NCBI RefSeq assembly: GCF_950295315.1
Contig: NC_080164.1
Span: forward strand, 60,110,003-60,174,002
DNA: 64,000 bases
Reading direction: 5' to 3'
Origin: Erinaceus europaeus
Lineage: Eukaryota > Chordata > Mammalia > Eulipotyphla > Erinaceidae
The notes below the pieces were generated by a model. That model did not search any database and was not told the origin of the DNA. It was given only the letters and a program-made list of their open reading frames with translations. Position 1 is the first letter of the stretch; each line of letters begins with the position of its first letter. This document shows positions 54,560 through 64,000 of this stretch, in pieces. The position numbers and the translations under genes are program-made.

Positions 54560-55460
54560 AAATGTAAGAACAGATCAATGCTTTGGGGATTTCATTGCTG
54601 TTACATATTTTGTAACAATAAAAATAAATGAACTATCTAATAATATAAATGAGGCATGAAATCATAATTTTGAGAGAGAAAAACATGATCCAGAACACAG
54701 CAGGCAGTGTGACACTATCAAGCATTACTCAAGCATCCTAAGCTGCATAATGTTTACTAATATGCAAACACATGACAGACTGATTTAAAATAGGAAAGGA
54801 GATGCATTTATAGAATGTAGGATAAGGATTAATGTTGAAGTGGTGAAAAAGTTGGCTCAGGAAATGACCGCACAAATAGATGAAGTAATTAGTAATATAT
54901 TATTTTCAGACTAGGTATTGGTTTATTGCTCATGACATCATTATGATTTAAATCATACATTGTTCTTATAATGTGAAGAAAAGGAATGAAGAAACATCAT
55001 CTTGAAGAATTAGAACAAGCAAGAAAGCCCCGAGGCAAGAAGCAATATGAAACGTTAAAGGAATTAAGAGAAGGTTACTGGCCAGCCACAAGTAGTGAGC
55101 AGGGCATCAAAGTAGACTGGAAAGGTTAGAAGAAGCTTTCAAGTCCATTATTTTATTTCATATCTATAACATCCTGTGAAAACTTCAAGAGGGCTATTCT
55201 TATTCTTCATGCTTTTGAGATGCAGAAATAGAAGGGGAAAAAAAACAGAAAAGGTAGATGAAATCTTTAGTAGAGCTTAGAAACAATCCAGGCAGAAGCA
55301 AGCTGCATGAGACTCTTGATTGTGACAGTCTATTGCAGATATTTTAATTACCTTTTAATTGAATTGACATTGAATTATACAATTTCATATGTTTCAGATG
55401 TGCATCTTTAAATACGCTATATTAAACACAACACTAAAAGTGCAATTCCTAAATAGGAAG
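54560..55460. other. AT-rich DNA, nothing recognised
   Basis: No feature supported. Confidence 0.45.
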
Positions 55461-55464
55461 TCCT

Positions 55465-55610
55465 TAATCAAGTAAAAATGGAAATGCCTTACGATTCAAT
55501 AATACCACTACTAGGGATATTCAAAGGACATGAAAACACTAATTCAAAGAAACATATGGTTATTTTTTTAATTGTAGGCAATAACTTTCAAGATGCAAGT
55601 TTACTAAAAA
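55465..55610 (+). mobile_element. Old L1 ORF2 fragment
   Basis: Plus strand gaaatgccttacgattcaat, aataccactactagggatat, tcaaaggacatgaaaacact reads like MPYDSIIPLLGIFKGHENT, the conserved ORF2 C-terminal block. Confidence 0.78.
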
Positions 55611-55614
55611 CAGT

Positions 55615-56245
55615 GGCTTGTTAAGTGCGTATAATATGCTATATAACTGCTTTTAATACATGCATATGGATACATGCTTAAAGATAAAAAGTATATCTTC
55701 ATAAATACATACAAGTATTCCTAAGAGCACTCATTTGGGTAATAATCTCTATAATGCTTTCTATTCACTAAAGGAAGCATGTATTCCAATATGCCTGGGT
55801 TAAGTCTATATATATTTTAGATAATGAAGAAGTTATTTTGTTTCACAAAATAGCCCTTTGAAAATCATTATTTCTTTTTATATACTTGCTAGTGATATTT
55901 GCTCTATCATCCATATCTATTATTTTATCCACTTTGCAGTCTCCAAAAAACTGTTTATATTATCAGTGTCAGCACTTACCACATTATTTCATGGTTGCTG
56001 TATAAGAGGATTTCCCTCTTCAGTAGACCATGCCCACCTTAAATGTAGAAATAATAACTTTATTTCATTAGTCACCAATAGCTAGTATGTAGTCTTGAAT
56101 TTCTTTATATTTGATAACCATATTGTATCATTTGTTCAAAACAGATGCAGCTAATAAATGGTGTGTTGCCTAAATGTGTGAGCACCTTAGAATTGTCTCC
56201 AATTTACCAGCCCATTTGCCTTCCAAAATTTTCCCCATTCCCTCT
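55615..56245. other. AT-rich DNA, nothing recognised
   Basis: No feature supported. Confidence 0.4.
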
Positions 56246-56249
56246 TTTT

Positions 56250-57182
56250 ATCATAATTTTATTCTATTGTAATTTATATACAGTATAAGTCATCATTTTA
56301 ATATTAACACATCCTATTGTGGTCTGACAAATGCATACTGTTTTGTAGCACCATCATTACCAACATGGAGGTATGGACTATCATAACAACTCCTAAAATT
56401 CCTTTGTACTTCTTTGTAGACAACTACATCATACACTATGAACATCTAGAATCTGCTTATTTGTTTTTTTGTCCCTAGGATTTTGCTTTTCCTTTCACAA
56501 AATATCAAAACCACAATAAATACATGTAGTCTATTGTGTGTTTATTTTTTTCCACTCACTAAGTATAATTTTGAGAGTCATAATGTTGAGCACATGACTA
56601 GCTTATTCCGTTTTTGTTATCATTTAAACATGTTGGTGTGCTCCATTTTATCCATTTATCTGCTGTAGAGAATTTGGGCTGTTTTCAGTTTGGTGGCCAC
56701 TACAAATAGAACCATACATTCAAATACTGCTTTTGTGTGAGCATAAATTTTCAATTCATTTGGACAAATTGCCTAATTGTAAGGTTCCTAAGTTGGAAAA
56801 TATTTATTCAAAAATAAAATAAACTGAAAACATTTTTATTTTTGATAGAGTCAAATTAAAAGGGGAAGGGGAGATAGAGAGACACCTGCAGCACTGCTTT
56901 ACTGAAGGTGACACTTCTTCCTTGTGGATGGAGACCAGGGGCTTGAAAACAGATCCTTGCAAAGTATAGTGTGTGTGCTCTGTTGGGTGCTGGTTTTAAA
57001 ATAGAATAATCTTTTTTGTGTGTGTTCAACAATAATTTGTGAGAATTCCTGCTGCTTTACATGTTCAGTAACAATTCACATTGTTGGTTTTTAAGTCAGT
57101 CATAAAGGTGTAATTCCTTGTGATTTTAATTTACATTAACTTAATGACTAAAGACATTAAAATTATTTTATGTGCTTATTTG
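56250..57182 (-). mobile_element. Ancient L1M 3' region, left part
   Basis: Minus-strand ancient L1: tgtggtctgacaaatgcata, aacatctagaatctgcttat, ttttccactcactaagtata, ccatttatctgctgtagaga, tttggacaaattgcctaatt, gtgattttaatttacattaa. A SINE lies within at 56,835-57,000. It resumes at 60,013 after the young L1. Confidence 0.8.
56835..57000 (-). mobile_element. SINE type B inside L1M
   Basis: tttttgatagagtcaaatta, gacacctgcagcactgcttt, gtggatggagaccaggggct, gtgtgctctgttgggtgctg. Confidence 0.82.
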
Positions 57183-58539
57183 TTTTCTTTTTTAATTTAA
57201 TTTTATTGTATTAAAGAAAGGATAAATTAACAAAACCATAGGGTAGGAGGGGTACAACTCCACACAATTCCCACCACCCAATCTCCATATCCCACCCCCT
57301 CCCCTGATAGCTTTCCCATTCTCTATCCCTCTGGGAGCATGGAACCAGGGTTGTTGTGGGTTGCAGAAGGTGGAAGGTCTGGCTTCTGTAATTGCTTCCC
57401 TGCTGAACATGGGTGTTGACTGGTCAGTCCATACTCCCAGTCTGCCTCTCTCTTTCCCCAGTAGGGTGGGTCTCTGGGGAAGCGGAGCTCCAGGACATAT
57501 TGGTGGGGTCTTCAGTCCAGGGAAGCCTGGCCAGCATTCTGATGACATCTGGAACCTGGTGACTGAAAAGAAAGTTAACATACGAAGCCAAACAATTTGT
57601 TGAGCAATCATGGACCCAAAGCTTGGAATAGTGGAGAGGAAGTGTTAGGGGGGTACTCACTGCAAACTCTAGTGTACTTCTGCTTTCAGGTATATATTTT
57701 GCAGTAGTTTATGGATACGTGTGAACATATGCTCTCTCTCACAGAAACAGATGTATATCTAGGTTTTTGGACTTTGTTAGAAAGTGAACCACCTGGGATG
57801 GAATAAGAGTATATTATGAAAGGAAAGGGCTCACCTGAGTAATGAAACTGAAGAGTTGTCATTCCACACGTGAAGTCTCGGGACACAATCTGAAGTGAAG
57901 CATGTTGAGGTGGCAATCGTGTTGATTAGGTTGCGATAGGCAGATGCAATATTATTTGATATGGATTGGGAGAGGCATATGGGAAAGTGGGCCCTATCCA
58001 AGGGTTCCAGGACTGGGGGAAGTAGAAGCTCTATAGTGGAGATGTGAGGTTCCTGCTGTCTTAGAGTTCAAAAAGACAATCGATAGTTAATATTATCATC
58101 ACATTATTTGGTAATTGGGTTAACTTTGAAAATTCCTTTTGTTATGGTTTGCTGTACAGCACCCAATATCCTGTATATAGCTGTGCTATTGGTTGCTTCT
58201 GATCTACTTGGTCTAGGCTTTTGAAAGAGTCTGCATATCAAATACACAGCCTATATATTAAAAAGACTCAGTCTGTGTTTTAAAAAACTTCGAGACATAC
58301 AATTAGATTTCCCCCCTCTCATTAATTAACTAGTGATTTATATGACTACATTTTACTAGGAGTGTACATAAACACCATTCCCACCACCAAAAGACTGTGA
58401 CCCATCCCTCCCACCCACTCCCACCCCCCACTGTCCCAGGAAGCTGCATGTCTACCCCTCACCACAGGGTTTTTACTCTGATGCCCTACTTACAATTTGG
58501 TCAGGTCCTGCTTTTAGTTTCCCTTTCAGATCTTCTTCC

Positions 58540-59966
58540 TCAACTTCTGTTGATGAATGGGATCATCCCATACTCATCTTTATTTTTTTGACTTAGCTCA
58601 CTTAACGTAATTCCTTCTAGCTCTGTCCAAGATGGGTCAGAGAAGGTGAGTTCATTGTTCTTGATAGCTGCATAGTACTCCATTGTGTATATATACCACA
58701 GCTTTCTCAGTCACTCATCTGTTGTTGGGCACCTGGGTTGCTTCCAGGTTTTAGCTATTATGAATTGTGCTGCTATGAACATAGGAGTACACACCTCTTT
58801 TTGGTTGGGTGTTATGGAGTCCTTGGGGTATAACCCCAAGAGAGGAATTACTGGATCATATGGAAGGTCCATGTCTAGCCTTGTGAGAGTTTTCCAGACT
58901 GCTCTCCACAGAGGCTGTACCAATTTACATTCCCACCAGCAATGCAAAAGGGTTCCTCTGTCCCCACATCCTGTCTAGCATTTGTTGCTGCTGTCCTTTT
59001 TTGATGTATGCCATCCTTATAGGAGCAAGGTGGCATCTTAGTGTTGTCTTAATTTGCATTTCTCAGACAATCAGTGACCTAGAGCAGTTTTTCATATGTT
59101 TGTTAGCCTTTTGGATCTCCTCTGTAGTGAACGTTTTGTTCATATCCTCTGCCCATTTTTGGATGGGGTCATTTGCTTTCTTGGTGCTAAGTTTGCTGAG
59201 CTCTTTATATATTTTGGTGATTAGTTTCTTGTCTGATGTATGGCATGTGAAGATCTTCTCCCATTCTGTGAGGGGTCTCTTTGTTTAATAGTTTCTTTGG
59301 ATGTGCAGAAGCTTTTCAATTTAATGTAGTCCCATTGGTTTTTCTGCTTTAGTCTTTCTTGCAATTGGGTTTGATTCATCAAAGATGTCCTTGAGGTGTA
59401 GGTGGGAAAGTGTTTTACCAATGTTTTCCTCTAAGTATTTGATTGTTTCTGGTCTGACATCCAGGTCTTTGATCCATTTGGAGTTGATTTTTGTTTCTGG
59501 TGAGATAAAGTGGTTCAATTTCATTCTTCTGCAAAACCCAGTTTTCCCAGCACCATTTATTGAAGAGAGCCTCCTTCTTCCATTTAATCCTTTTGGCCCC
59601 CTTATCAAAGATTAGATGTCCATAGGTGTGGGGATTTATTTCTGGGCTTTCAATTCTGTTCCACTGGTCTGTGTGCCTATTTTTGTTCCAGTACCATGCT
59701 GTTTTGATGATGATGGCTTTATAATATAGTTTGAGGTCTGGGAGTGTGATGCCTCCATTTGTGTTTCTTTTCCTCAAGATGGTTTTGGCAGTTCTAGGTG
59801 TTTTCAGGTTCCAGATAAATGATTGTAGTGTTTGTTCTATTCTCTTAAAGAAGCTTGGTGGAACTTTGATGGGTATTATATTAAACTTGTATATGGCTCT
59901 GGGGAGAATATTCATTTTTATGATATTTATTCTTTGATGATATTTATACATTCTTTGATGATACAT
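58540..59966 (-). pseudogene. L1 ORF2p C-terminal third, frameshifted
   Basis: Stop codon at 58,540. The longest open piece (59,415-59,966, 183 codons) has [40 protein letters not shown] and [20 protein letters not shown], the ORF2p region after the reverse transcriptase domain. It continues in other frames at 59,321, 59,221 and 58,711 (LPYDPVIPLLGLYPK). The endonuclease and the reverse transcriptase catalytic motif are missing, so the element cannot move by itself. Confidence 0.92.
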
Positions 59967-60010
59967 TCTTTGATGATTCTTTCATGATACATTCTTTGAT
60001 GATATTTATA
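59930..60010. repeat. Tandem repeat at L1 5' junction
   Basis: tctttgatgata-type units occur about five times, some followed by tttatacat; an irregular local duplication at or near the 5' junction of the L1. Confidence 0.8.
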
Positions 60011-60012
60011 CA

Positions 60013-60290
60013 TTTTCTTTGGTAGCGCTTATTCATATATTTTGGTCACTTGTTTATTTGATTATTTTAATTTGAGTTCTTTATATGTTCTGGATATAAA
60101 TCTTTAGTACATGTCATTTTTTTTCCTAATATGTAATTTGTCTTTCAGCATTTTCTTTATTTTGTAAGATATATATATATATATATATTTGACAGCTCTT
60201 TTTGGTCAATTTTAATACACTTATCATTCTCATTCACATAATTTCATTTACATATATTGCTGCTTTGTCATTTCCATGATGTCGTTTGTT
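60013..60290 (-). mobile_element. Ancient L1M, right part
   Basis: ttttctttggtagcgcttat, ttgagttctttatatgttct, tggatataaatctttagtac, catttttt..cctaatatgt: continues the L1M broken at 57,182. Contains a TA run at 60,169-60,187. Confidence 0.75.
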
Positions 60291-60327
60291 TTATTTATCT
60301 TGTGGGCTAGAATTCTGGCACTTAGGG

Positions 60328-60600
60328 GAGTCCAGCGGTAGCACAGTGGGTTAAATGCACATGGGACTGGCATAAGGATCCTGGTTTGAGCCCCTGATTC
60401 CCCACCTGCAGTGGAGTCGCCTCATAGGGGTGAAGCAGGTCTGCAGGTATCTTTCTCTCTCCTTTTCTGTCTCCCTGTTTTCTCCCCATCTCTCTCTGTC
60501 CTAACAATGACAATATCGATAACAACAACAATAATAACTACAACAACAATAAAGAAAAAAACAAGGGCAAATAAATTTTTAAAAAATTTAAAACAGGAAG
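60328..60600 (+). mobile_element. SINE type A
   Basis: ggggagtccagcggtagcac, ggttaaatgcacatgggact (short deletion), tggtttgagcccctgattcc, gtggagtcgcctcatagggg, gtcctaacaatgacaatatc. Flanked by agaattctgg / agaattctag (60,309 and 60,599). Confidence 0.93.
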
Positions 60601-60604
60601 AATT

Positions 60605-61095
60605 CTAGAACTTAATCTGTGGGATTAGAATTGCCATCAGATTTTAAATATTATCAACCAATATTTCTTCAAATATTTTGACCACCCTTGTATCCCCTTA
60701 CACATTTTTTAAGTAATTACAGTTACATACATATAAATCACAGCTATTTCATCAGTCATCATGATGTTTGTTTGTTTGTTTTTGTTTTTTGGAAGAAAAA
60801 GTTTATGATAATGCTGATTCTTACTATTCAGTTTTTTAAAGTACACCAGGAATCTTAGTATATTTTAGAGAAATTGAACCAGCAGGATACATAATTAAGA
60901 ACACATTCATTATTTAGATTTGAGTCATACAATCATAGCAGCAGAGAAGTTACACAGTCTCCCATTAGCAAACTTGAAAACCAGAAAAAGCAAGATAATA
61001 ATTCAATTTGAGTTTGAAGACCTGAGAACCAAGAGCACCAAGGGTAAATCAAAATCACACCTCAGAAGATTAATTTGGAAGAGACAAGGAGTTCC
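60605..61095. other. AT-rich DNA, nothing recognised
   Basis: No feature supported. Confidence 0.45.
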
Positions 61096-61099
61096 TTCC

Positions 61100-61270
61100 C
61101 CCCCCTTTTCTTTCTTTTCTCTCTCTCTTTCTTTCATTTTATTTTCTTTATTTCTTTTTTTTCTCCAGATCCCTGTTCTGATTTATGGTGGTACAAGGTA
61201 ATTGAACCTGAGATCTTGAAGCCTCAGACATGAAAGTCTCTTTGCATAGCCATTATGCCTCCTACTCCAC
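61100..61270 (-). mobile_element. SINE type D
   Basis: ttctccagatccctgttctg, atttatggtggtacaaggta, attgaacctgagatcttgaa, ctttgcatagccattatgcc. Confidence 0.8.
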
Positions 61271-61599
61271 ACCATTCTTTCTTTTTCTCTTGTAGTTTCC
61301 TCAAAGGATTGAATGATACCTACTTATTCTGGGAAAGGCAAGGTGGTTTTTTGTTTGTTTTAATGATACCATCAGTTCAAATTTTAATTTCCATTAGCAG
61401 TTAATGTTTAACTAAATATCTGGTTGCCCACAAGATCCAGTCAAGTTAACACAAAGTTAAAATTTGCATAGGTCCATCACTATGCTTGACTTAGAGCAAA
61501 TTACTCACCAATAACAAGGCACATTACTTCTAAATAGCATGTCCCTTTTGATTTGTGAGGTTTTTCCAGTCTGACTAGGTGAATAATGATGATTTCTTG

Positions 61600-61748
61600 T
61601 TTTTCTTTTTAAAAAGAAATATTTTATTTCATTTATTGTAATGAGAAAGAGTAGATACAGACAGAAAGATACAGAGAGAGAGACAGAGATACCAGAACAC
61701 TGCTTAGTTTTCTGGCTTATGGTGGGGCTGGGGATTGAACCTGGGAGA
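61600..61748 (-). mobile_element. SINE, truncated
   Basis: aaatattttatttcatttat, agacagaaagatacagagag, accagaacactgcttagttt, tggggattgaacctggga. Confidence 0.75.
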
Positions 61749-61774
61749 TTTCTTGTTTTTCATGAGCACTAGAT

Positions 61775-62025
61775 GTTTGCTTTTTGCCACCAAGGTTATT
61801 GCTGAGACTTTGCCTTCATGGTTAGATTATTGCACCTCTTCTGGAAAACTTTTTTTTGACAGAGGAGAGAGAGATGAAGAAGAGATACAGTCACAACAGC
61901 ACTGTTCCACTGCTCAGGAACTTTCCTTCTTGTAGGTGCTCCCTTGTGGCTCAGGACCTTTCACCCTAGTCCTCATCAGTTTAAAATACGAGCCCTACTA
62001 GGTGAGCTGTTGCCTCCCCTTGAGT
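61775..62025 (-). mobile_element. Old SINE
   Basis: tttgccaccaaggttattgc, tgagactttgccttcatggt, gacagaggagagagagatga, cagcactgttccactgctca, gccctactaggtgagctgtt. It begins with the inverted extra 3' module seen in long type A copies. Confidence 0.65.
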
Positions 62026-62214
62026 AGATCATTCATTCTTGCTAATAACTACTCAACTGAATATTCAAAGGAAACCTGCATAGATCTGAAGTTGTCTCCT
62101 CTTCCTCTTCCTCTTCCTCCTTCTCTCCTTTACTCCTACTCCTCCTCTTCCTCTTCTTTTTTGCTACCAGTGTAATTTCTGGGGCTAGGCACTTACAGAA
62201 TGAAACCACTGTTC

Positions 62215-62415
62215 ACAGAAGCCACACCCCTGATTTTTTTTCTTTTATTTGATAGGACAGAAAAAAAAGAGAAGGTGGGATAGAGAGGAAAAGACACATC
62301 TGCAGCACTGCTTCACCACTTGTGAAGCTTCTCCTCCTGCAGCTGGAAGCTGAGTTCTTGAACTCAGGACTTTGAGCATGATAATGTGTGCTCTCAACTG
62401 GGTGCAGCTGGTTAT
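62215..62415 (-). mobile_element. SINE type B
   Basis: ttttatttgataggacagaa, catctgcagcactgcttcac, ttctcctcctgcagctggaa, gagttcttgaactcaggact, gtgctctcaactgggtgcag. Confidence 0.85.
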
Positions 62416-62419
62416 CTCT

Positions 62420-62715
62420 CAGTGGATCTCTCTTTAGTAACCTGTGCTGGGAAACCTAACCTTTGGACTACACATATTCTCAGCTCTACCTACAACATTA
62501 AGGTATTTTTCAGAGTTGCACATACCTTCTTCCGCTTACTGACATAATCATGATATTCTTTCACAGAGTAAGTTAAGGCAATCAATAGTCTCTCTTCATC
62601 ACACTTCTATGTTTCTGTGAAATTCAATTCAATTCTATTGTGTATGTGTGTGTGTATAACAGAGTCTGGAGCACTTCTCTACTACTTATAATGCTATTGT
62701 TACATTTTCCTTTGT
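62420..62715. other. No feature recognised
   Basis: Unassigned stretch between a SINE and the terminal L1. Confidence 0.4.
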
Positions 62716-62719
62716 GTTT

Positions 62720-64000
62720 TCCTTAAGAAAGGAGACATTAACAAAACCAAAACTGTAGGATAGGAGGCTTACAACTCCACACAGTTCCCGTCATCTGATC
62801 TCCATATCCCATCTCCTCCCATGATAGCTTTCCCATTCTCTATCCCTCTGAGAGTATGGACCCAGGGTCGTTGTGGGTTGTAGAAGGTGGTGTGTCTAGC
62901 TTCTGTAATTGCTTCCCCACTGAACATAGGCATTGACTAGTGGATCCATACTCCCAGTCTGCCTCTCTCGTTCCCTAGTAGAGTGGGTCTCTGGGGAAGC
63001 AGAACTCCAAGACACATTGGTGGGGTTGTCAGTCCAGGGAAGTCTGGTCGGCATCATGCTGGCATCCAGAACCTGGTGGCTGAAAAGAGAGTTAACATAC
63101 AAAGCCAAACAAACTGTTGAACAATCATGGACCTAAAGGCTGGAATAGTGCAGATGAAGTGTTGGGGGGTACTCCTTGCAGACTATTGGATGCAATATTA
63201 TTTTATATGAATTGAAAGAAGCATGCAGGAAAGTGGGCCCCACCCTAAGGTTCCAGGACTGGGAGAAATATAGGCTCTATAGTGGAAATGTGAGGTTCCT
63301 GCTGTCTTAGGGTTCAAGAAGACAATGGATAGTTATTTGTATCATCATTTTATTTGGTAATTGGGTTAACTTTGAAAAGTCCCTTTGTTAGGGTTTGCTT
63401 TATAATACCCAGCATCTTGTATATAGCTGTGCCACTGGTTGCTTCTGTTCTATATGGTCTAGACTTTTAAGAGAGTCAACATATCAAAAACTCAGTCAAC
63501 ATATCAAAAACTCAGTATTAAAAAGACTCAGTCTGTGTTTTAAGAAGTTCTAGACATAGGATAAATTTTTCCCCTCTCATATTAATTAAATAGTGGTTTG
63601 TATGACTACACTTTAATAGGAGTGTACATAAACAACATTCCCACCACCAAAAGACTGTCCAATCCCACCCCCCCCTCGCTGCCCAGGGAAACCTAATGTC
63701 CACCTTCTTCCTCACCACAGGGTTTTTACTTTGGTGCCCTAGTCTCTATTTAATCAGATCCTGCTCTTAGTTTCCCTTTCTGTTCTTCTTTCTCAACTTC
63801 TGTTGATGAGTGGGATCATACCATACTCATCTTTATCTTTCTGACTTAGCTCACTTAACATAATTTCTTCTAGCTCCATCCAAGTTGGGTCAGAGAAAGT
63901 GGGTTCATTGTTCTTAATAGCTCATAGTACTCCATTGTGTATATTTCCACAGCTTTCTCAGCCACTCATCTGTTGTTGGGCACCTGGGTTGCTTCCAGGT
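62720..64000 (-). mobile_element. LINE-1, 3' UTR plus ORF2 end, runs off window
   Basis: Same organisation as 57,191-58,990: 3' UTR from 62,720 with a roughly 270-bp internal deletion near 63,186, a 20-bp tandem duplication (gtcaacatatcaaaaactca) near 63,475-63,515, and ORF2 from 63,793. It continues beyond 64,000. Confidence 0.92.
63793..64000 (-). pseudogene. L1 ORF2p C-terminus, partial
   Basis: Stop codon equivalent to that at 391 and 58,540, followed upstream on the minus strand by the EKDKDEYG block. Internal indels break the frame (for example a lost base pair in the ctcatagtactcc stretch near 63,922). Confidence 0.85.

Larger units (their letters stand above)
57191..60012 (-). mobile_element. 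LINE-1, 5'-truncated, 2.8 kb
   Basis: The largest L1 in the window: T-rich 3' end at 57,191, a 3' UTR of about 1.35 kb (57,191-58,539) without the middle segment of older copies, and about 1.43 kb of ORF2. Inserted into an L1M; ttttcttt at 57,183-57,190 and 60,013-60,020 is the probable target duplication. The 5' end carries a tandem array (59,930-60,010). Confidence 0.93.

Noticed and set aside
59001..59937. Plus-strand frames of 95, 76 and 68 codons
   Set aside because: They are antisense to the L1 ORF2 remnant, which explains the sequence better.

Overview
This window is mammalian nuclear DNA: AT-rich, with no supportable host protein-coding gene and crowded with interspersed repeats. The commonest repeats are short tRNA-derived SINEs with internal Pol III boxes and an AATAAA-rich tail. 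They resemble the ERI SINE families described from hedgehogs, so an erinaceid (hedgehog) is the most likely source. That identification rests on recognising the repeats, not on a database search. The rest of the repeat content is LINE-1: young 5'-truncated copies with a long, modular 3' UTR plus older, degraded L1 pieces. There are also three class II endogenous retroviral (ERV) insertions and many microsatellites. No exon, CpG-island promoter or CRISPR array was recognised.

Layout. 1-12.7 kb: an L1 end at the left edge, a long L1 3' UTR (1.77-3.62 kb), scattered SINEs and old L1 pieces. 12.76-15.05 kb: a complete but gene-less LTR element with two 289-bp LTRs and a 6-bp target duplication, carrying an unusual GC-rich segment. 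15-29.4 kb: SINEs, L1 fragments and unassigned AT-rich DNA. 29.49-29.98 kb: a minus-strand solo LTR with a 6-bp duplication; its U3 contains the 5' half of a tRNA-Gly. 32.8-35.3 kb: SINEs and a second, younger copy of the 12.8-kb LTR family. 35.3-46 kb: SINEs, microsatellites, a nested SINE pair and L1 fragments. 46.1-47.3 kb: an old L1 ORF1 region split by a twin-primed (5'-inverted) L1 insertion with a 13-bp duplication. 47.6-57 kb: SINEs, an old L1 ORF2 tract and L1 3' ends. 57.2-60.0 kb: a 2.8-kb young L1 inserted in an older L1. 60-64 kb: SINEs and another L1 running off the right edge.

The most interesting object is the LTR element at 34,008-35,091. Its primer-binding site is not only the usual 18 nt. 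It continues into a copy of the whole 76-nt tRNA-Lys(CTT) primer (about 73/76 matching, judged by eye against the mammalian tRNA as I recall it) and then joins the 3' part of the element's interior. The first base past the PBS, opposite the normally methylated A58, is mismatched. This looks like a fossil of reverse transcriptase reading through the entire tRNA primer and then making an aberrant strand transfer that deleted about 1.25 kb of interior.

The open reading frames in the window are either pieces of dead L1 ORF1/ORF2 or chance translations of SINEs and microsatellites.
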